A program made the translations under genes and the position numbers. The notes under the pieces were generated by a model that was not told the origin of the DNA, ran no database searches, and worked only from the letters and a program-made list of their open reading frames with translations. From positions 1 through 35,695 of IMG/VR virus record IMGVR_UViG_3300042332_001430: DNA of 35,695 nt, one strand, 5' to 3'. Positions within the stretch are counted from its first letter, which is position 1, and every line of letters begins with the position of its first letter. Below, piece after piece: positions 5,272 through 13,384 of this stretch. The DNA is from a virus.

Positions 5272-7569
5272 TTAGATTTTGCAGCTTTCGCAGTCGTCTT
5301 CAGCTTCTAATTGGCTGAGTAATTGAGACAATGCTTCTCCTTTGTCATCTGACTCACCATCAGACTTACTATCATATGTATTTTGATAGTAAGAAGTCTT
5401 CCATCCATACTTATAGGTCATAAGTAAATCTTGAGCCATTACGCTAACAGGTACTTCATTATCGGCATAATTTTCTGGATTATATGACCAGTTGCCACTG
5501 ATTGCCTGATCAAAGAACTTTTGCATCACAGCAACAATATTAATGTAACCAGTGTTATTAGGCATGTCCCACAGAAGCGTATAGTTCTTCTTGAGAGATT
5601 GATAACTTGGAACAATCTGTTTGAGCGGACCTTTCTTTGATTTCTTAACGGACAAGTAATCTCTAGGTGGTTCGATTCCATTTGTTTCGTTTGACACAAC
5701 GGAACTGCTCTCCGATGGCATTTGTGCGGACAATGTTGAGTGCCTGAGACCGTGAGCCAGGATGGATGTTCTAAGTGTCTCCCAATCATAGTTGAGTTCG
5801 TTAGATACGATTTCGTCTACATCTTTTTTGTAAGTATCAATTGGAAGAATTCCTTGAGAATACTTAGTGCGATTAAAGTAATCACATGCACCCTTTTCCT
5901 TGGCAAGTTCATTGGATGCTTTGATTAGATAGTATTGGAAAGCTTCAGTCAAATCGTGAACAAGTTTCCATGCCTGAGGATCTTCATATTTTGCCCCATT
6001 ACGAGCAAGGAAGTGAGCAAGACCAATATATCCAATTCCAAGTGACCGACGAGATTCAGTAGAAACTCTTGCAGCATCAACTGGATAGTTTTGATAATCA
6101 ATGAGTTCATCCAGAGCACGAACTGAAAGATCACATAGTTCTTCAAGTTCAGAGAAGTTATTCAGTTTGCCAACATTGATTGCAGAAAGAATGCATAGTG
6201 CAATTTCTCCAGCTCCATCAATATGTTCAATTGGAACTGTTGGTAGAGTAATTTCCTGGCAAAGATTTGACATATTTACTTTGTCTAGGAAAGAACTATG
6301 AGAATTGCAATGGTCGATATTCATAATATAGATACGACCCGTTTCAGCCCTTTCTTTAAGGAGATCAAGGAATAGTTCTTGAGCACTGATAGTCTTCCTT
6401 GAAACAGACTGATCTCGTTCATAACTCTCATATAGTTGATCAAAACTATCAGTTCCAAAAGCATCATACAAGCCTGGAACATCGTGAGGGGAGAAGAGTG
6501 AGATTTCTTCATTTTTGATAAATCTCTCGTAGAAGATCTTGGAGATTTGAATGGAATAATCGAGTTTGCGTACACGGTTGTCCTCAGTTCCTTTGTTGTT
6601 TTTTAGTACAATAATATCTTCTATTTCTTGGTGCCAAATAGGGAAGTGAACTGTAGCTGAACCACCACGGATGCCGTTTTGAGTGCAACACCTGACCGTC
6701 GCTTCAAATTTCTTGAGGAACGGAATAACTCCGGTATGGGCAACCTCTCCACCACGGATTTTGCTATTGATACTTCTGATTCTGCCTGCGTTGATACCGA
6801 TTCCAGCCCGCTGTGCAACATAACGGCCAATAGCCATGTCAGAGCTGAAGATAGAATTGAGAGAATCGTCAGAATCAATAAGCACACAAGAAGCAAATTG
6901 ACGAAGAGTGGTTCTAACACCAGCCATAATTGGTGTTGGAATGTTAATTCTGTGCTTGGAGATTGCGTTGTAGTATCGTTTGACATAATCAAGTCTTGTT
7001 TCTTTAGGATATTCTGCAAAGATTGTTGCAGAAATTAACATGTACATGTATTGAGGAGTTTCATAAATTTTCTTTGAACTCCTATCTTGTACTAGATACT
7101 TATCTACTACTTGGCGAAGACCAGCATAAGTAAAGATATAATCTCTTTCATGATCCATCCAGGCATTAATTTTATCCCATTCTTCCATGGAATATTTACC
7201 TAGAAGTTCTCCATCATAAATGCCTAGAGAAACACCACCAACAAGATGATCATGAACATCAGGGAATCCTACTTTCCAGTTAGCTCCAAAGACTTGTTTA
7301 TATAAACCAAAAAGAAGGAGACGAGCAGCGACATACTGATAATTTGGATTATCGAGGCTAATAAGATCACTAGCTGAGCGAATGAGAATTTCTTGAATTT
7401 CATCCGTTGTAATTCCATCGTAGAACTGAATTCCAGAATTAATTTCTACTTGAGAAGCACTCACTCCTGCAAGTCCTCCACAAGCACATTCGACCATGCT
7501 ATGAATTTTGTCTAGATCCAGAGATTCAAAAGTACCATTACGCTTTTTAACTTTAGTACCGTTACTCAT
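5272..7569 (-). CDS. nrdA: Ribonucleotide reductase class Ia, alpha subunit
   Basis: A 765-residue catalytic subunit, the same size as E. coli NrdA. The N-terminus (about 1-90) has an ATP-cone (KKRNGTFESLDLDKI), so overall activity is probably controlled by ATP/dATP. Active-site cysteines lie in QFASCVLIDSDDS, SNLCQEITLP and IALCILSAINVG; the C-terminal CESCKI supplies the redox pair that accepts electrons from thioredoxin. MPSESSSVVSNETNGIEPP is the conserved loop near the active site. The start is the ATG at 7569, which overlaps the primase stop as ATGA and follows GGAAGAAAG; a start at 7581 is less likely. It is expressed with the primase from the early promoter at 8579-8607, which ties dNTP supply to replication. 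Confidence 0.97.
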   Translation of the reverse strand: MSNGTKVKKRNGTFESLDLDKIHSMVECACGGLAGVSASQVEINSGIQFYDGITTDEIQEILIRSASDLISLDNPNYQYVAARLLLFGLYKQVFGANWKVGFPDVHDHLVGGVSLGIYDGELLGKYSMEEWDKINAWMDHERDYIFTYAGLRQVVDKYLVQDRSSKKIYETPQYMYMLISATIFAEYPKETRLDYVKRYYNAISKHRINIPTPIMAGVRTTLRQFASCVLIDSDDSLNSIFSSDMAIGRYVAQRAGIGINAGRIRSINSKIRGGEVAHTGVIPFLKKFEATVRCCTQNGIRGGSATVHFPIWHQEIEDIIVLKNNKGTEDNRVRKLDYSIQISKIFYERFIKNEEISLFSPHDVPGLYDAFGTDSFDQLYESYERDQSVSRKTISAQELFLDLLKERAETGRIYIMNIDHCNSHSSFLDKVNMSNLCQEITLPTVPIEHIDGAGEIALCILSAINVGKLNNFSELEELCDLSVRALDELIDYQNYPVDAARVSTESRRSLGIGYIGLAHFLARNGAKYEDPQAWKLVHDLTEAFQYYLIKASNELAKEKGACDYFNRTKYSQGILPIDTYKKDVDEIVSNELNYDWETLRTSILAHGLRHSTLSAQMPSESSSVVSNETNGIEPPRDYLSVKKSKKGPLKQIVPSYQSLKKNYTLLWDMPNNTGYINIVAVMQKFFDQAISGNWSYNPENYADNEVPVSVMAQDLLMTYKYGWKTSYYQNTYDSKSDGESDDKGEALSQLLSQLEAEDDCESCKI

Positions 7570-8552
7570 ACTTTCTTCCATGTAGTAAATTGAACTTTAG
7601 CTTCCAACCCGTGATAAGTATTTTCTTTAATTATTTTCTGTGGGTTGATTCCAGAAATAACCATATCATTAATATCTTTTTCTTTTATATTAGAAGGCCA
7701 TATTACAACCTTTTCCCCGGCGTCGATAAGCTTTTCGTACTTCTTAACAATTTGCAAATTTCTTGGTTCATTGTCAAGAATGAAAACTCGATCTCTGTAA
7801 ATAGACTTTTCTAGATGAACATCTGATCCACACATAGCAATCGCATTGGAAAGAAAAAGAGAGTCAAATGGACCCTCCGTGACATAGATTGTCTCATCAA
7901 AATTTACAGTATCAAGTCCAAATAGTTTAAGGTACTTATCATCCAGGATGGTAGTAATATAGCGTAGTTTTGAATTTTTGTCAAGAGCCCTTCCCTGATA
8001 TCCAAAAAGTTTTCCACTTTTGGACATGAGTGGGATGATGATTCTAGACTCTTTGATTCCAGTTTCTGTTTTTGCCCAAGCATGAAAATCCTCTGCGTAG
8101 TAGAACTTAGAAAGATATTTTTCTGGAATTTGTCTTTTGAGAAGGTATTCTTTTGCTGGGTGTGAATTATTTAGTTCTGATATCTTTTGTAGAGTAGACA
8201 ACGGTGTTTTGTTGAATACTGGTTTTTTAAATTCAATTTCAAACTTTGGTTCTTCAACAATAGTTCCTTTTCCAGTCAAGCCAGATTTATACCTCTCCAT
8301 GACATACTCATCATAGAGAGTTACATCTAAATCTTTTAGAAAATTGGCAAGTGTTCGACCAACACCACAGTTGTGGCATTTGAACACCATGTCGGCCTTT
8401 TTTGCATACAAAAAGCCCCTAGCACGGTTTTTATTTTTTGTAGAGTCACCGCAATAAGGACAACGAAAGTTATATAGATTATCTTTTTTCTTTGCGAATT
8501 TATCTAGCCTAATTGAAATGAGATTAATATACTTAGTGTCAATGTAACTCAT
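7566..8552 (-). CDS. gp61: DNA primase, T4 gp61-like
   Basis: A 328-residue primase (T4 gp61 has 342) that makes RNA primers on the lagging strand together with the gp41 helicase. The N-terminus holds a zinc-binding domain with FRCPYCGDSTK and FKCHNCGVGRTLANFL. The TOPRIM part follows, with VTEGPFDSLFLSNA carrying the catalytic glutamate, and FILDNEPRN and NIKEKDINDM the acidic metal-binding residues. It is the first gene of the primase-nrdA-nrdB operon. It overlaps the preceding gene by 4 bases and nrdA by 4 bases. Its own promoter lies inside the end of the preceding gene (8579-8607), so it is made early. Confidence 0.93.
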   Translation of the reverse strand: MSYIDTKYINLISIRLDKFAKKKDNLYNFRCPYCGDSTKNKNRARGFLYAKKADMVFKCHNCGVGRTLANFLKDLDVTLYDEYVMERYKSGLTGKGTIVEEPKFEIEFKKPVFNKTPLSTLQKISELNNSHPAKEYLLKRQIPEKYLSKFYYAEDFHAWAKTETGIKESRIIIPLMSKSGKLFGYQGRALDKNSKLRYITTILDDKYLKLFGLDTVNFDETIYVTEGPFDSLFLSNAIAMCGSDVHLEKSIYRDRVFILDNEPRNLQIVKKYEKLIDAGEKVVIWPSNIKEKDINDMVISGINPQKIIKENTYHGLEAKVQFTTWKKV

Positions 8553-8959
8553 TTTGTGGTGGTTTGCTCAGTCCTCCCATTATAGGGCATACCCATCATG
8601 TTGTCAAGGAACGGGACGACCAAGCCGACCAGTAAGACAACTGCACCAGAGATGGCCGCCACCTGCCATCTAAATTTTAACAAATCTCCAACTGTTTTTT
8701 CTACTTCTTCTACTCTTTCAAGAACATCTTTATGTTCTTCAGTATTACTTTTTTTAATATCGTGTACCATGCTAATAATAACTTCATCAGCTTTTGTTGT
8801 ATGTTCTATTCTCTCTTCATGAATCGCCAACATTTTACTGATAGTTTGACTAGTTTCACTTATCTTTTCTATGGCAGATTCAATCTTTTTCATCATTTGT
8901 TCGTAGATGCTAAGTCTTTCTTCTAGTAAAGCAATCTTAGTTTGAGTAGATTGAAACAT
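8549..8959 (-). CDS. Coiled-coil protein with one C-terminal membrane segment
   Basis: A 136-residue protein: a long heptad-like coiled coil (about 1-105, with IALLEERLSIYEQMMKKIE and VLERVEEVEKTV) followed by a basic/aromatic KFRWQ, one membrane segment (VAAISGAVVLLVGLVVPFL) and a short polar tail. Small proteins of this build are widespread in T4-like and other marine phages and have been proposed as holin-like or membrane-tethered factors; the function is not established. Start: ATG at 8959 with AAAGGA seven bases upstream and 19 bases after the preceding stop. The frame further upstream (to 9025, His/Lys-rich) overlaps the previous gene and is not believable. The early promoter of the primase operon is embedded in its last codons. 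Confidence 0.75.
   Translation of the reverse strand: MFQSTQTKIALLEERLSIYEQMMKKIESAIEKISETSQTISKMLAIHEERIEHTTKADEVIISMVHDIKKSNTEEHKDVLERVEEVEKTVGDLLKFRWQVAAISGAVVLLVGLVVPFLDNMMGMPYNGRTEQTTTK
8579..8607 (-). promoter_or_regulatory. Sigma70-type early promoter for primase-nrdA-nrdB
   Basis: TTGACA (8607-8602), 17-bp spacer, TATAAT (8584-8579), a perfect consensus pair. It is placed within the coding end of the gene at 8549-8959, with a start near 8572, about 20 nt upstream of the primase ATG. Confidence 0.85.
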
Positions 8960-8978
8960 TGGCTTCCTTTGGCGATGT

Positions 8979-9359
8979 TTATGCTTGGCCACCCCTGGAG
9001 GATGCGAATGTTGCAATTTTTTCAAATCCAGCAGAAGATGAATTAATTGTTTTAATCATTTTAACTCTATTACTAGCATTCAAGTTTCGATATAAATCAA
9101 CCAATTTATTTGCACTGTCAGGAGATACTTGAGCTTTCTCTCCGTTATCAAACATGACGAACCCTTGTTGCCCTGCTAAAGAAATTTGTTTTAGTTGATC
9201 AATTACTTTTCCACCACTTTCAAATAGTGTTTGTTCATTGACCTTCTTTCTCTTTTTTCTTTTAGAAGCAGGAATTCCTGGTGGTTCTACACTTGGAGGT
9301 AAAGATACTTCTGCACCAGTTCCTACACAATTTGCAGCAACTTCTTCATTGTAGTTCAT
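8979..9359 (-). CDS. Conserved small phage protein, basic patch
   Basis: A 126-residue protein with a proline-rich N-terminus (VSLPPSVEPPGIP), a strongly basic stretch (ASKRKKRKKVN, about 32-41) and a globular C-terminal half with LDLYRNLNASNRVKM-like helices (the actual text is LVDLYRNLNASNRVKMIKTI). It ends in a flexible SSRGGQA tail. I do not recognise a family with known function. It overlaps the preceding gene by four bases (ATGA) and is followed after 19 bases by the coiled-coil protein, so the four genes from 9718 to 8549 form one tight group. The absence of catalytic-looking motifs suggests a binding or structural role; this is inference. Confidence 0.65.
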   Translation of the reverse strand: MNYNEEVAANCVGTGAEVSLPPSVEPPGIPASKRKKRKKVNEQTLFESGGKVIDQLKQISLAGQQGFVMFDNGEKAQVSPDSANKLVDLYRNLNASNRVKMIKTINSSSAGFEKIATFASSRGGQA

Positions 9360-9718
9360 ATCTTGCTAAGTTCCTCCAAGCAGTAATTGTCAGGTTCTAT
9401 GTTAGGTATTGTATCTGATTCAATTCTATCTAAAAATAGCATAAAAGATTTTAGATATTTCCAATAATTATTTTCAATCTTAAAGAATAATATTGGAGTT
9501 GCCGCATCACCAAAAATATTATAAACAACAATTATATGATTCAACAAAAGATGAGTTTTTAAAATTCCTGTTTTATCATATCGTTTAAGTAATCTTTTGA
9601 TATACTTAAATTTTTTCAGGTCTTCAAAAAAATCATCTTTTGTCATTGCATTTGGGTTATCATAATGTTTTATTGCAAATAACAAAAAGTTATCATCATT
9701 CAACTCATTAAATCTCAT
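9356..9718 (-). CDS. Conserved T4-like phage protein of unknown function
   Basis: A 120-residue protein beginning MRFNELNDDNFLLFAIKHYD and continuing with FFEDLKKFKYIKRLLKRYDKTG and LLLNHIIVVYNIFGD. From memory, this belongs to a family of about 120 residues found in most T4-like cyanophages and other marine phages, without a known role. It looks like a single, mostly helical globular domain without membrane segments. The start at 9718 follows the Ig-like gene by six bases, so it can be translated from the late transcript that starts at 10366-10373. It overlaps the next gene by an ATGA. Confidence 0.7.
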   Translation of the reverse strand: MRFNELNDDNFLLFAIKHYDNPNAMTKDDFFEDLKKFKYIKRLLKRYDKTGILKTHLLLNHIIVVYNIFGDAATPILFFKIENNYWKYLKSFMLFLDRIESDTIPNIEPDNYCLEELSKI

Positions 9719-9724
9719 TTTTTA

Positions 9725-10333
9725 TCATGCATAAGTTAGGGTGGCTGCTGCTGAGATTACTTCTTCAGTACCACCAGCAGAAGTGATTTTCACACGGAAC
9801 TTGTGTCCATCATAGGTTGCTTTTGCAGCAGCAGTCAAAGTAAGAGTAGCAGTTGTTGTTCCAGAATATACTCCAGTATCAGTTAGGTTTGCCCAGCGAC
9901 TTGTTTGAGTAGCTGTTTGAACTTGCCACTGATAAGCAAGAGTTCCAGGTGTTCCAGTTGTTGAGGTTGTAACTGCAAATGTTCCGGTATAAGGAGTTGC
10001 TGCACCAGTTACATCAGCAGGCTGTGCTGTAATAGTAACTGCAGATGCTACATCTGCTGCAATAGTATCATCAGATTGAGTTTCATTTGCATTTGTATCT
10101 GGATCTGCAAGTGCAACTAGCTTTTCTGCTTTATGGCGAGTATTTCCTGCAGCGTCGGTATAAGTGAAATATGACCACCAACCAGGACCATCAATACCAC
10201 GCTGACGGTTTTCATTTAGTTGTGCTTCGGTTTCATCAACAAAAACAATAGTTTTTGCTTGTGATGAAGAAGCGATAGTTCTTTCAACTTTGGTCTTATT
10301 TGCGTTAGAATCAGTTCTTCCGTATAGAGACAT
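9725..10333 (-). CDS. Virion protein with C-terminal Ig-like domain
   Basis: A 202-residue late protein. The N-terminal half (1-75) contains the segment IVFVDETEAQLNENRQRGID and PGWWSYFTYTDAAGNTRHKA, which I recall as a conserved domain of cyanophage structural proteins. A Thr/Ala-rich linker leads to an Ig-like domain (about 98-201) with YQWQVQTAT, WANLTDTGVYSG and TATLTLTAAAKATYDGHKFR. Ig-like domains on phage capsids and tails bind weakly to cell-surface sugars. It probably decorates the capsid or tail. A perfect late box lies 33 bases upstream of the ATG, and GAGG before the start serves as ribosome site. A terminator stands just upstream of the late box, isolating this gene from the previous transcript. 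Confidence 0.8.
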   Translation of the reverse strand: MSLYGRTDSNANKTKVERTIASSSQAKTIVFVDETEAQLNENRQRGIDGPGWWSYFTYTDAAGNTRHKAEKLVALADPDTNANETQSDDTIAADVASAVTITAQPADVTGAATPYTGTFAVTTSTTGTPGTLAYQWQVQTATQTSRWANLTDTGVYSGTTTATLTLTAAAKATYDGHKFRVKITSAGGTEEVISAAATLTYA

Positions 10334-10365
10334 CTAAAAATCCTCTGAAATTTTTATTCTAATAA

Positions 10366-10373
10366 TATTTATA
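10366..10373 (-). promoter_or_regulatory. Late promoter box TATAAATA
   Basis: Perfect late box on the minus strand, 33 bases upstream of the ATG of the Ig-like protein. It directly follows the U-run of the terminator at 10374-10395. Confidence 0.75.
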
Positions 10374-10395
10374 AAAAATGGGGAGTCACCTCCCC
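10374..10395 (-). terminator. Intrinsic terminator with GTGA tetraloop
   Basis: On the minus strand GGGGAG-GTGA-CTCCCC followed by ATTTTTT. The stop codon TGA of the small gene at 10386-10538 lies in the loop. Confidence 0.88.
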
Positions 10396-10538
10396 AAAAG
10401 TTTTTTGATAGTATTTTTTGTAAAATCTATTATTGTATTTTCTTTAAACCTTTTTGTTTTTCCTAGATATTCAGAAAATGCAAGGAGTAAAATTAAAATT
10501 AATTCTACTCCCCAGTTCAATAATAAACATTCAATCAC
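10386..10538 (-). CDS. 50-residue membrane peptide
   Basis: A short gene starting with GTG at 10538, overlapping the stop of the preceding gene (GTGA). The product has a hydrophobic helix (WGVELILILLLAFSEYLG, about residues 9-26) followed by a basic tail (KTKRFKENTIIDFTKNTIKK). Evidence that it is real: it keeps a protein-like composition to the end, couples translationally to the gene before it, and stops exactly within the loop of the terminator hairpin. One membrane span plus a cationic tail resembles small holin-like or envelope peptides; I cannot assign a function. Confidence 0.6.
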   Translation of the reverse strand: MIECLLLNWGVELILILLLAFSEYLGKTKRFKENTIIDFTKNTIKKLLGR

Positions 10539-10708
10539 TTACAATTCTTTAGAAGTGCAGTTCGTACAGTTGCTGCGATTACATTATCAATATCATTATC
10601 AGTGGTGTTCACATAACGATCAAGTAGTTCAACTACAAGACGCTTAGTATGACAAGAATTCATTGCTGCAAGTAGTAGTGGTTTTACTACTTCTACTAAT
10701 ACTCCCAT
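10535..10708 (-). CDS. 57-residue late protein of unknown function
   Basis: A short, probably helical protein beginning MGVLVEVVKPLLLAAMNSC and ending in VRTALLKNCK. The ATG at 10708 has GGAG eight bases upstream; the in-frame ATG at 10732 lies too close to the late box at 10736-10743. No family recognised. It is followed by the membrane peptide at 10386-10538 with a GTGA overlap, so the two are made together. The pair sits between two late structural genes, which suggests a role in the virion or in lysis, but there is no direct evidence. Confidence 0.6.
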   Translation of the reverse strand: MGVLVEVVKPLLLAAMNSCHTKRLVVELLDRYVNTTDNDIDNVIAATVRTALLKNCK

Positions 10709-10735
10709 GATTTTTCTCCGAAAAGGATTCACTTC

Positions 10736-10743
10736 TATTTATT
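10736..10743 (-). promoter_or_regulatory. Late promoter box AATAAATA
   Basis: One mismatch from the late consensus, directly after the stop codon of the 866-residue gene and 28 bases before the ATG at 10708. Confidence 0.55.
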
Positions 10744-13344
10744 TTAGTCGAATCTTGAAGACATATTATCCTTTGCTTTCTGAGCAGCAGCACGACGAGC
10801 AGCTACTTTTTGTGCTGGAGACTTAGGACCGCCATACTCACCAGCTGCAGGTGGCTTTTTACCAGGAGTTTTCTTTTGTCCTCTTGGTTGAACACCCGCT
10901 CTTGAAGCTCCCATTGATTTGGAAACTAGTTTAAATGCAGCACTTGGCTCAGGTGGTCTTGGAGTTCCCTTGTCTTCTCTCCTTCTTTCATCAATTACTT
11001 CAACTTCTTCATTTCTATACGCACCAACCTTACCTGGCTTTGGGCGTTGAGGGCCATACTTGGAAGCTGTCCTTACATCATTCGCAACTTTATTTGCTGC
11101 AATATTTGCAGAAGCTCGGTTTACCATTTTATCCTTGGTTTTTTTCACATTTGCAATAGATGATTGAGTTGATTTTTGATAAGCTTCTAAATCAGCATCT
11201 TCACGCCTCATATCAATTTGCGGATTGATAATTACACCATCCTTTCTTTTTCCTTTTACATTTGCAATATTATCAGTTCTGTTAGTTTGAGTTAGACTAA
11301 CAAATTTTGATGTTGCAGTATCATCAGATGTTTTTTCAGTTAAAGTTCTCCAGTCTGCAAAAGTAAATCTTTCAATGTCAAATGAATTTTGCAATTTTTC
11401 TTCAATGATTTCACGAGCTGATGGACCAGACTCTTCTACCATTAGCATTGCTTGCTCAATGAAATAATCAAAATGCTCTTGATCAAGGGATTCAAAAATT
11501 TCTTGAACTTCATCATAATTAAATGCAATTTCAGATTCAATGAAATAGTGAGTTAGAAGTTCTTTCTCTTCCTGTCTCATCTTTTTAACAAAAGTTCCAA
11601 CTGCTCCACCTGCGGTTGCAGCAGCAGACTTGCCAGCTTTTCTAGCTTTTACTGCTTCTCCTGCAGCCGCTCCAGCAGCTCCCGCAGCCTTGACTGCAGT
11701 TCTACCTGCACTTTGAGCTGCTCTACCAGCTGCAACAGTTGCTTTTCTTCTTGCCCTAGTTGCACCTGCGGATTGCTCGGCTTCTTTGCCCTTAGCTCTA
11801 ACCGCATCATAAGTTGCTTTAACTTCTGCAGCACGCCTTGCTCCTACTTGTCTTGCTGTGTTTACTGATTGTCTAACAGATGCAATATCCTTTTCTGCTC
11901 TAGCTTTAAGTGCTCCAAGGATACCCCCTTTTGCCTTTTCTTTAGTTTGTGTTGGTGTTGATTTTGTTGCTGGCTGAGATTTCTTAGCCATTGCAACTTT
12001 AGATTGACTCTTAAGTGCAGATGTCATTCCAGATGACTTAGATGGCTCAGCATCTCTTGCAGCTTTTCTTGACTTATGCTCAGCAGAAGCACGGATTGCT
12101 GCAGATTTAGCACCACCCTTTAGTGAACCAATTGATTTGCCAGACTTGGACATTCCAGACCCACGAACCTTAGTTCCGCCTGCACCTCTTCGCCATTCAA
12201 CAAGAAACTCTTCAGATGAAATCTCATCAACAAAATCACAGAAATCATCAATGCCCATATCTTCGATTAGAAGATCAATACCATACTCATTGAGTCCTTC
12301 AGCAATTAAGTAGTCTGCTACAAACTCAATATCTTCTTGCTTGTATCCCTTTGCTTTAGGCACACCTTTTGAAGGAACACAGTTTGGCACTTCACGGCCA
12401 CCCTTTTTCTTCATTCCAACTTGAGTATATCCTGTCCAGCATGGATCCTCTTCATTTACTAATTCATATGATTCACCCATGTTTGGACGACTTGCAACAG
12501 CACGAATCTTATTTGCTCTCTTTCCTTGACCTCTTTTTTCTAGTGCATTTGCCCTAGCTTTCATTCTAGCAGCAGGAGTCATTGCAAGTTCAGGATTTTG
12601 TTTTTTTGCAAAATCTTCTGGTGGCTCACCTTCATGAGCACCAGTTGTTGATCCTTTTGATCCACCATACTTAAACTTTGATCTTCTAGGATCAGGAACA
12701 TCTTTACCTTGCTGTCTGTTACGCCAATGTGTAGCGTGTGCTTGTTGAGAAGGTGATCTTAGACCAGATGATTTACCTGTATTTGGATCAACATGTCCAC
12801 CATATCCTTTGACTTCATCAAGTTGATCATCGGAATGTCTATTTCTCCAAAGCTCAGCAACATAATCTACTGCTTCCTTTCTGGTCTTTCTAACATCATC
12901 ACCTGGCTCATATGGCTTGTCATCACCATCAGAATTCCACCAAGGATTCTTGCCATTGAATTTACGACCCTTTAGTTTAGGTCTTTTTTTCTCCTGAACT
13001 AATTCAGTTTCTTCCTTGCGAACTCCACTCTTAGCATTTAATTTTGCTTGGATTCTTTGCTTCATTTCTGGCATTGAAGCCACATTATAAAGAGCTAGGG
13101 TTGGAGCACTAAATGTTTTTCCATTGGTGTATACATTAACACCCATGTAATCTCTAACTTTCTTGTCTTCTAGAAGAGTTAGAGCATACTCAAGAGTTTG
13201 ATCAAGAAGATTTTCTCTTAGATAATCTTCTTGAGAGTTCACATCACCCGGAAAGTATGCAGAAGCAGACTCAACCATCTTTGTTGCTTTGTACATCATG
13301 TCTGGTGTAAGAGACATGAATTGAGATACAATAGATAAATCCAT
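10744..13344 (-). CDS. Large lysine/alanine-rich virion protein (866 aa)
   Basis: A multi-part protein. The N-terminus (1-110) is a globular, mostly helical domain (MDLSIVSQFMSLTPDMMYKA). Next comes a charged linker with PWWNSDGDDKPYEPGDDVR and a Gly/His-rich part, then CWTGYTQVGMKKKGGREVPN, a motif I recall from other marine phage proteins. An acidic helical module (EFVADYLIAEGLNEYGIDLL) precedes a basic, Ala/Lys-rich stretch (about 385-590) like histone H1, and a second acidic module (LLTHYFIESEIAFNYDEVQE) follows. The C-terminus is basic again. The alternation of acidic modules and basic stretches matches the protein at 3120-4040. Late boxes at 13367-13384 drive it. It is probably a virion or core head protein that binds DNA; possible cleavage by the gp21 protease is inference. 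Confidence 0.75.
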   Translation of the reverse strand: MDLSIVSQFMSLTPDMMYKATKMVESASAYFPGDVNSQEDYLRENLLDQTLEYALTLLEDKKVRDYMGVNVYTNGKTFSAPTLALYNVASMPEMKQRIQAKLNAKSGVRKEETELVQEKKRPKLKGRKFNGKNPWWNSDGDDKPYEPGDDVRKTRKEAVDYVAELWRNRHSDDQLDEVKGYGGHVDPNTGKSSGLRSPSQQAHATHWRNRQQGKDVPDPRRSKFKYGGSKGSTTGAHEGEPPEDFAKKQNPELAMTPAARMKARANALEKRGQGKRANKIRAVASRPNMGESYELVNEEDPCWTGYTQVGMKKKGGREVPNCVPSKGVPKAKGYKQEDIEFVADYLIAEGLNEYGIDLLIEDMGIDDFCDFVDEISSEEFLVEWRRGAGGTKVRGSGMSKSGKSIGSLKGGAKSAAIRASAEHKSRKAARDAEPSKSSGMTSALKSQSKVAMAKKSQPATKSTPTQTKEKAKGGILGALKARAEKDIASVRQSVNTARQVGARRAAEVKATYDAVRAKGKEAEQSAGATRARRKATVAAGRAAQSAGRTAVKAAGAAGAAAGEAVKARKAGKSAAATAGGAVGTFVKKMRQEEKELLTHYFIESEIAFNYDEVQEIFESLDQEHFDYFIEQAMLMVEESGPSAREIIEEKLQNSFDIERFTFADWRTLTEKTSDDTATSKFVSLTQTNRTDNIANVKGKRKDGVIINPQIDMRREDADLEAYQKSTQSSIANVKKTKDKMVNRASANIAANKVANDVRTASKYGPQRPKPGKVGAYRNEEVEVIDERRREDKGTPRPPEPSAAFKLVSKSMGASRAGVQPRGQKKTPGKKPPAAGEYGGPKSPAQKVAARRAAAQKAKDNMSSRFD

Positions 13345-13366
13345 ATTCTTTCTTTGAAATGAGTTC

Positions 13367-13384
13367 TATTTATTATTATTTATC
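13367..13384 (-). promoter_or_regulatory. Tandem late boxes GATAAATA and AATAAATA
   Basis: Two overlapping-range late boxes on the minus strand (13377-13384 and 13367-13374) precede the ATG at 13344. The first overlaps the stop codon of the nucleotidyltransferase gene. Confidence 0.55.
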
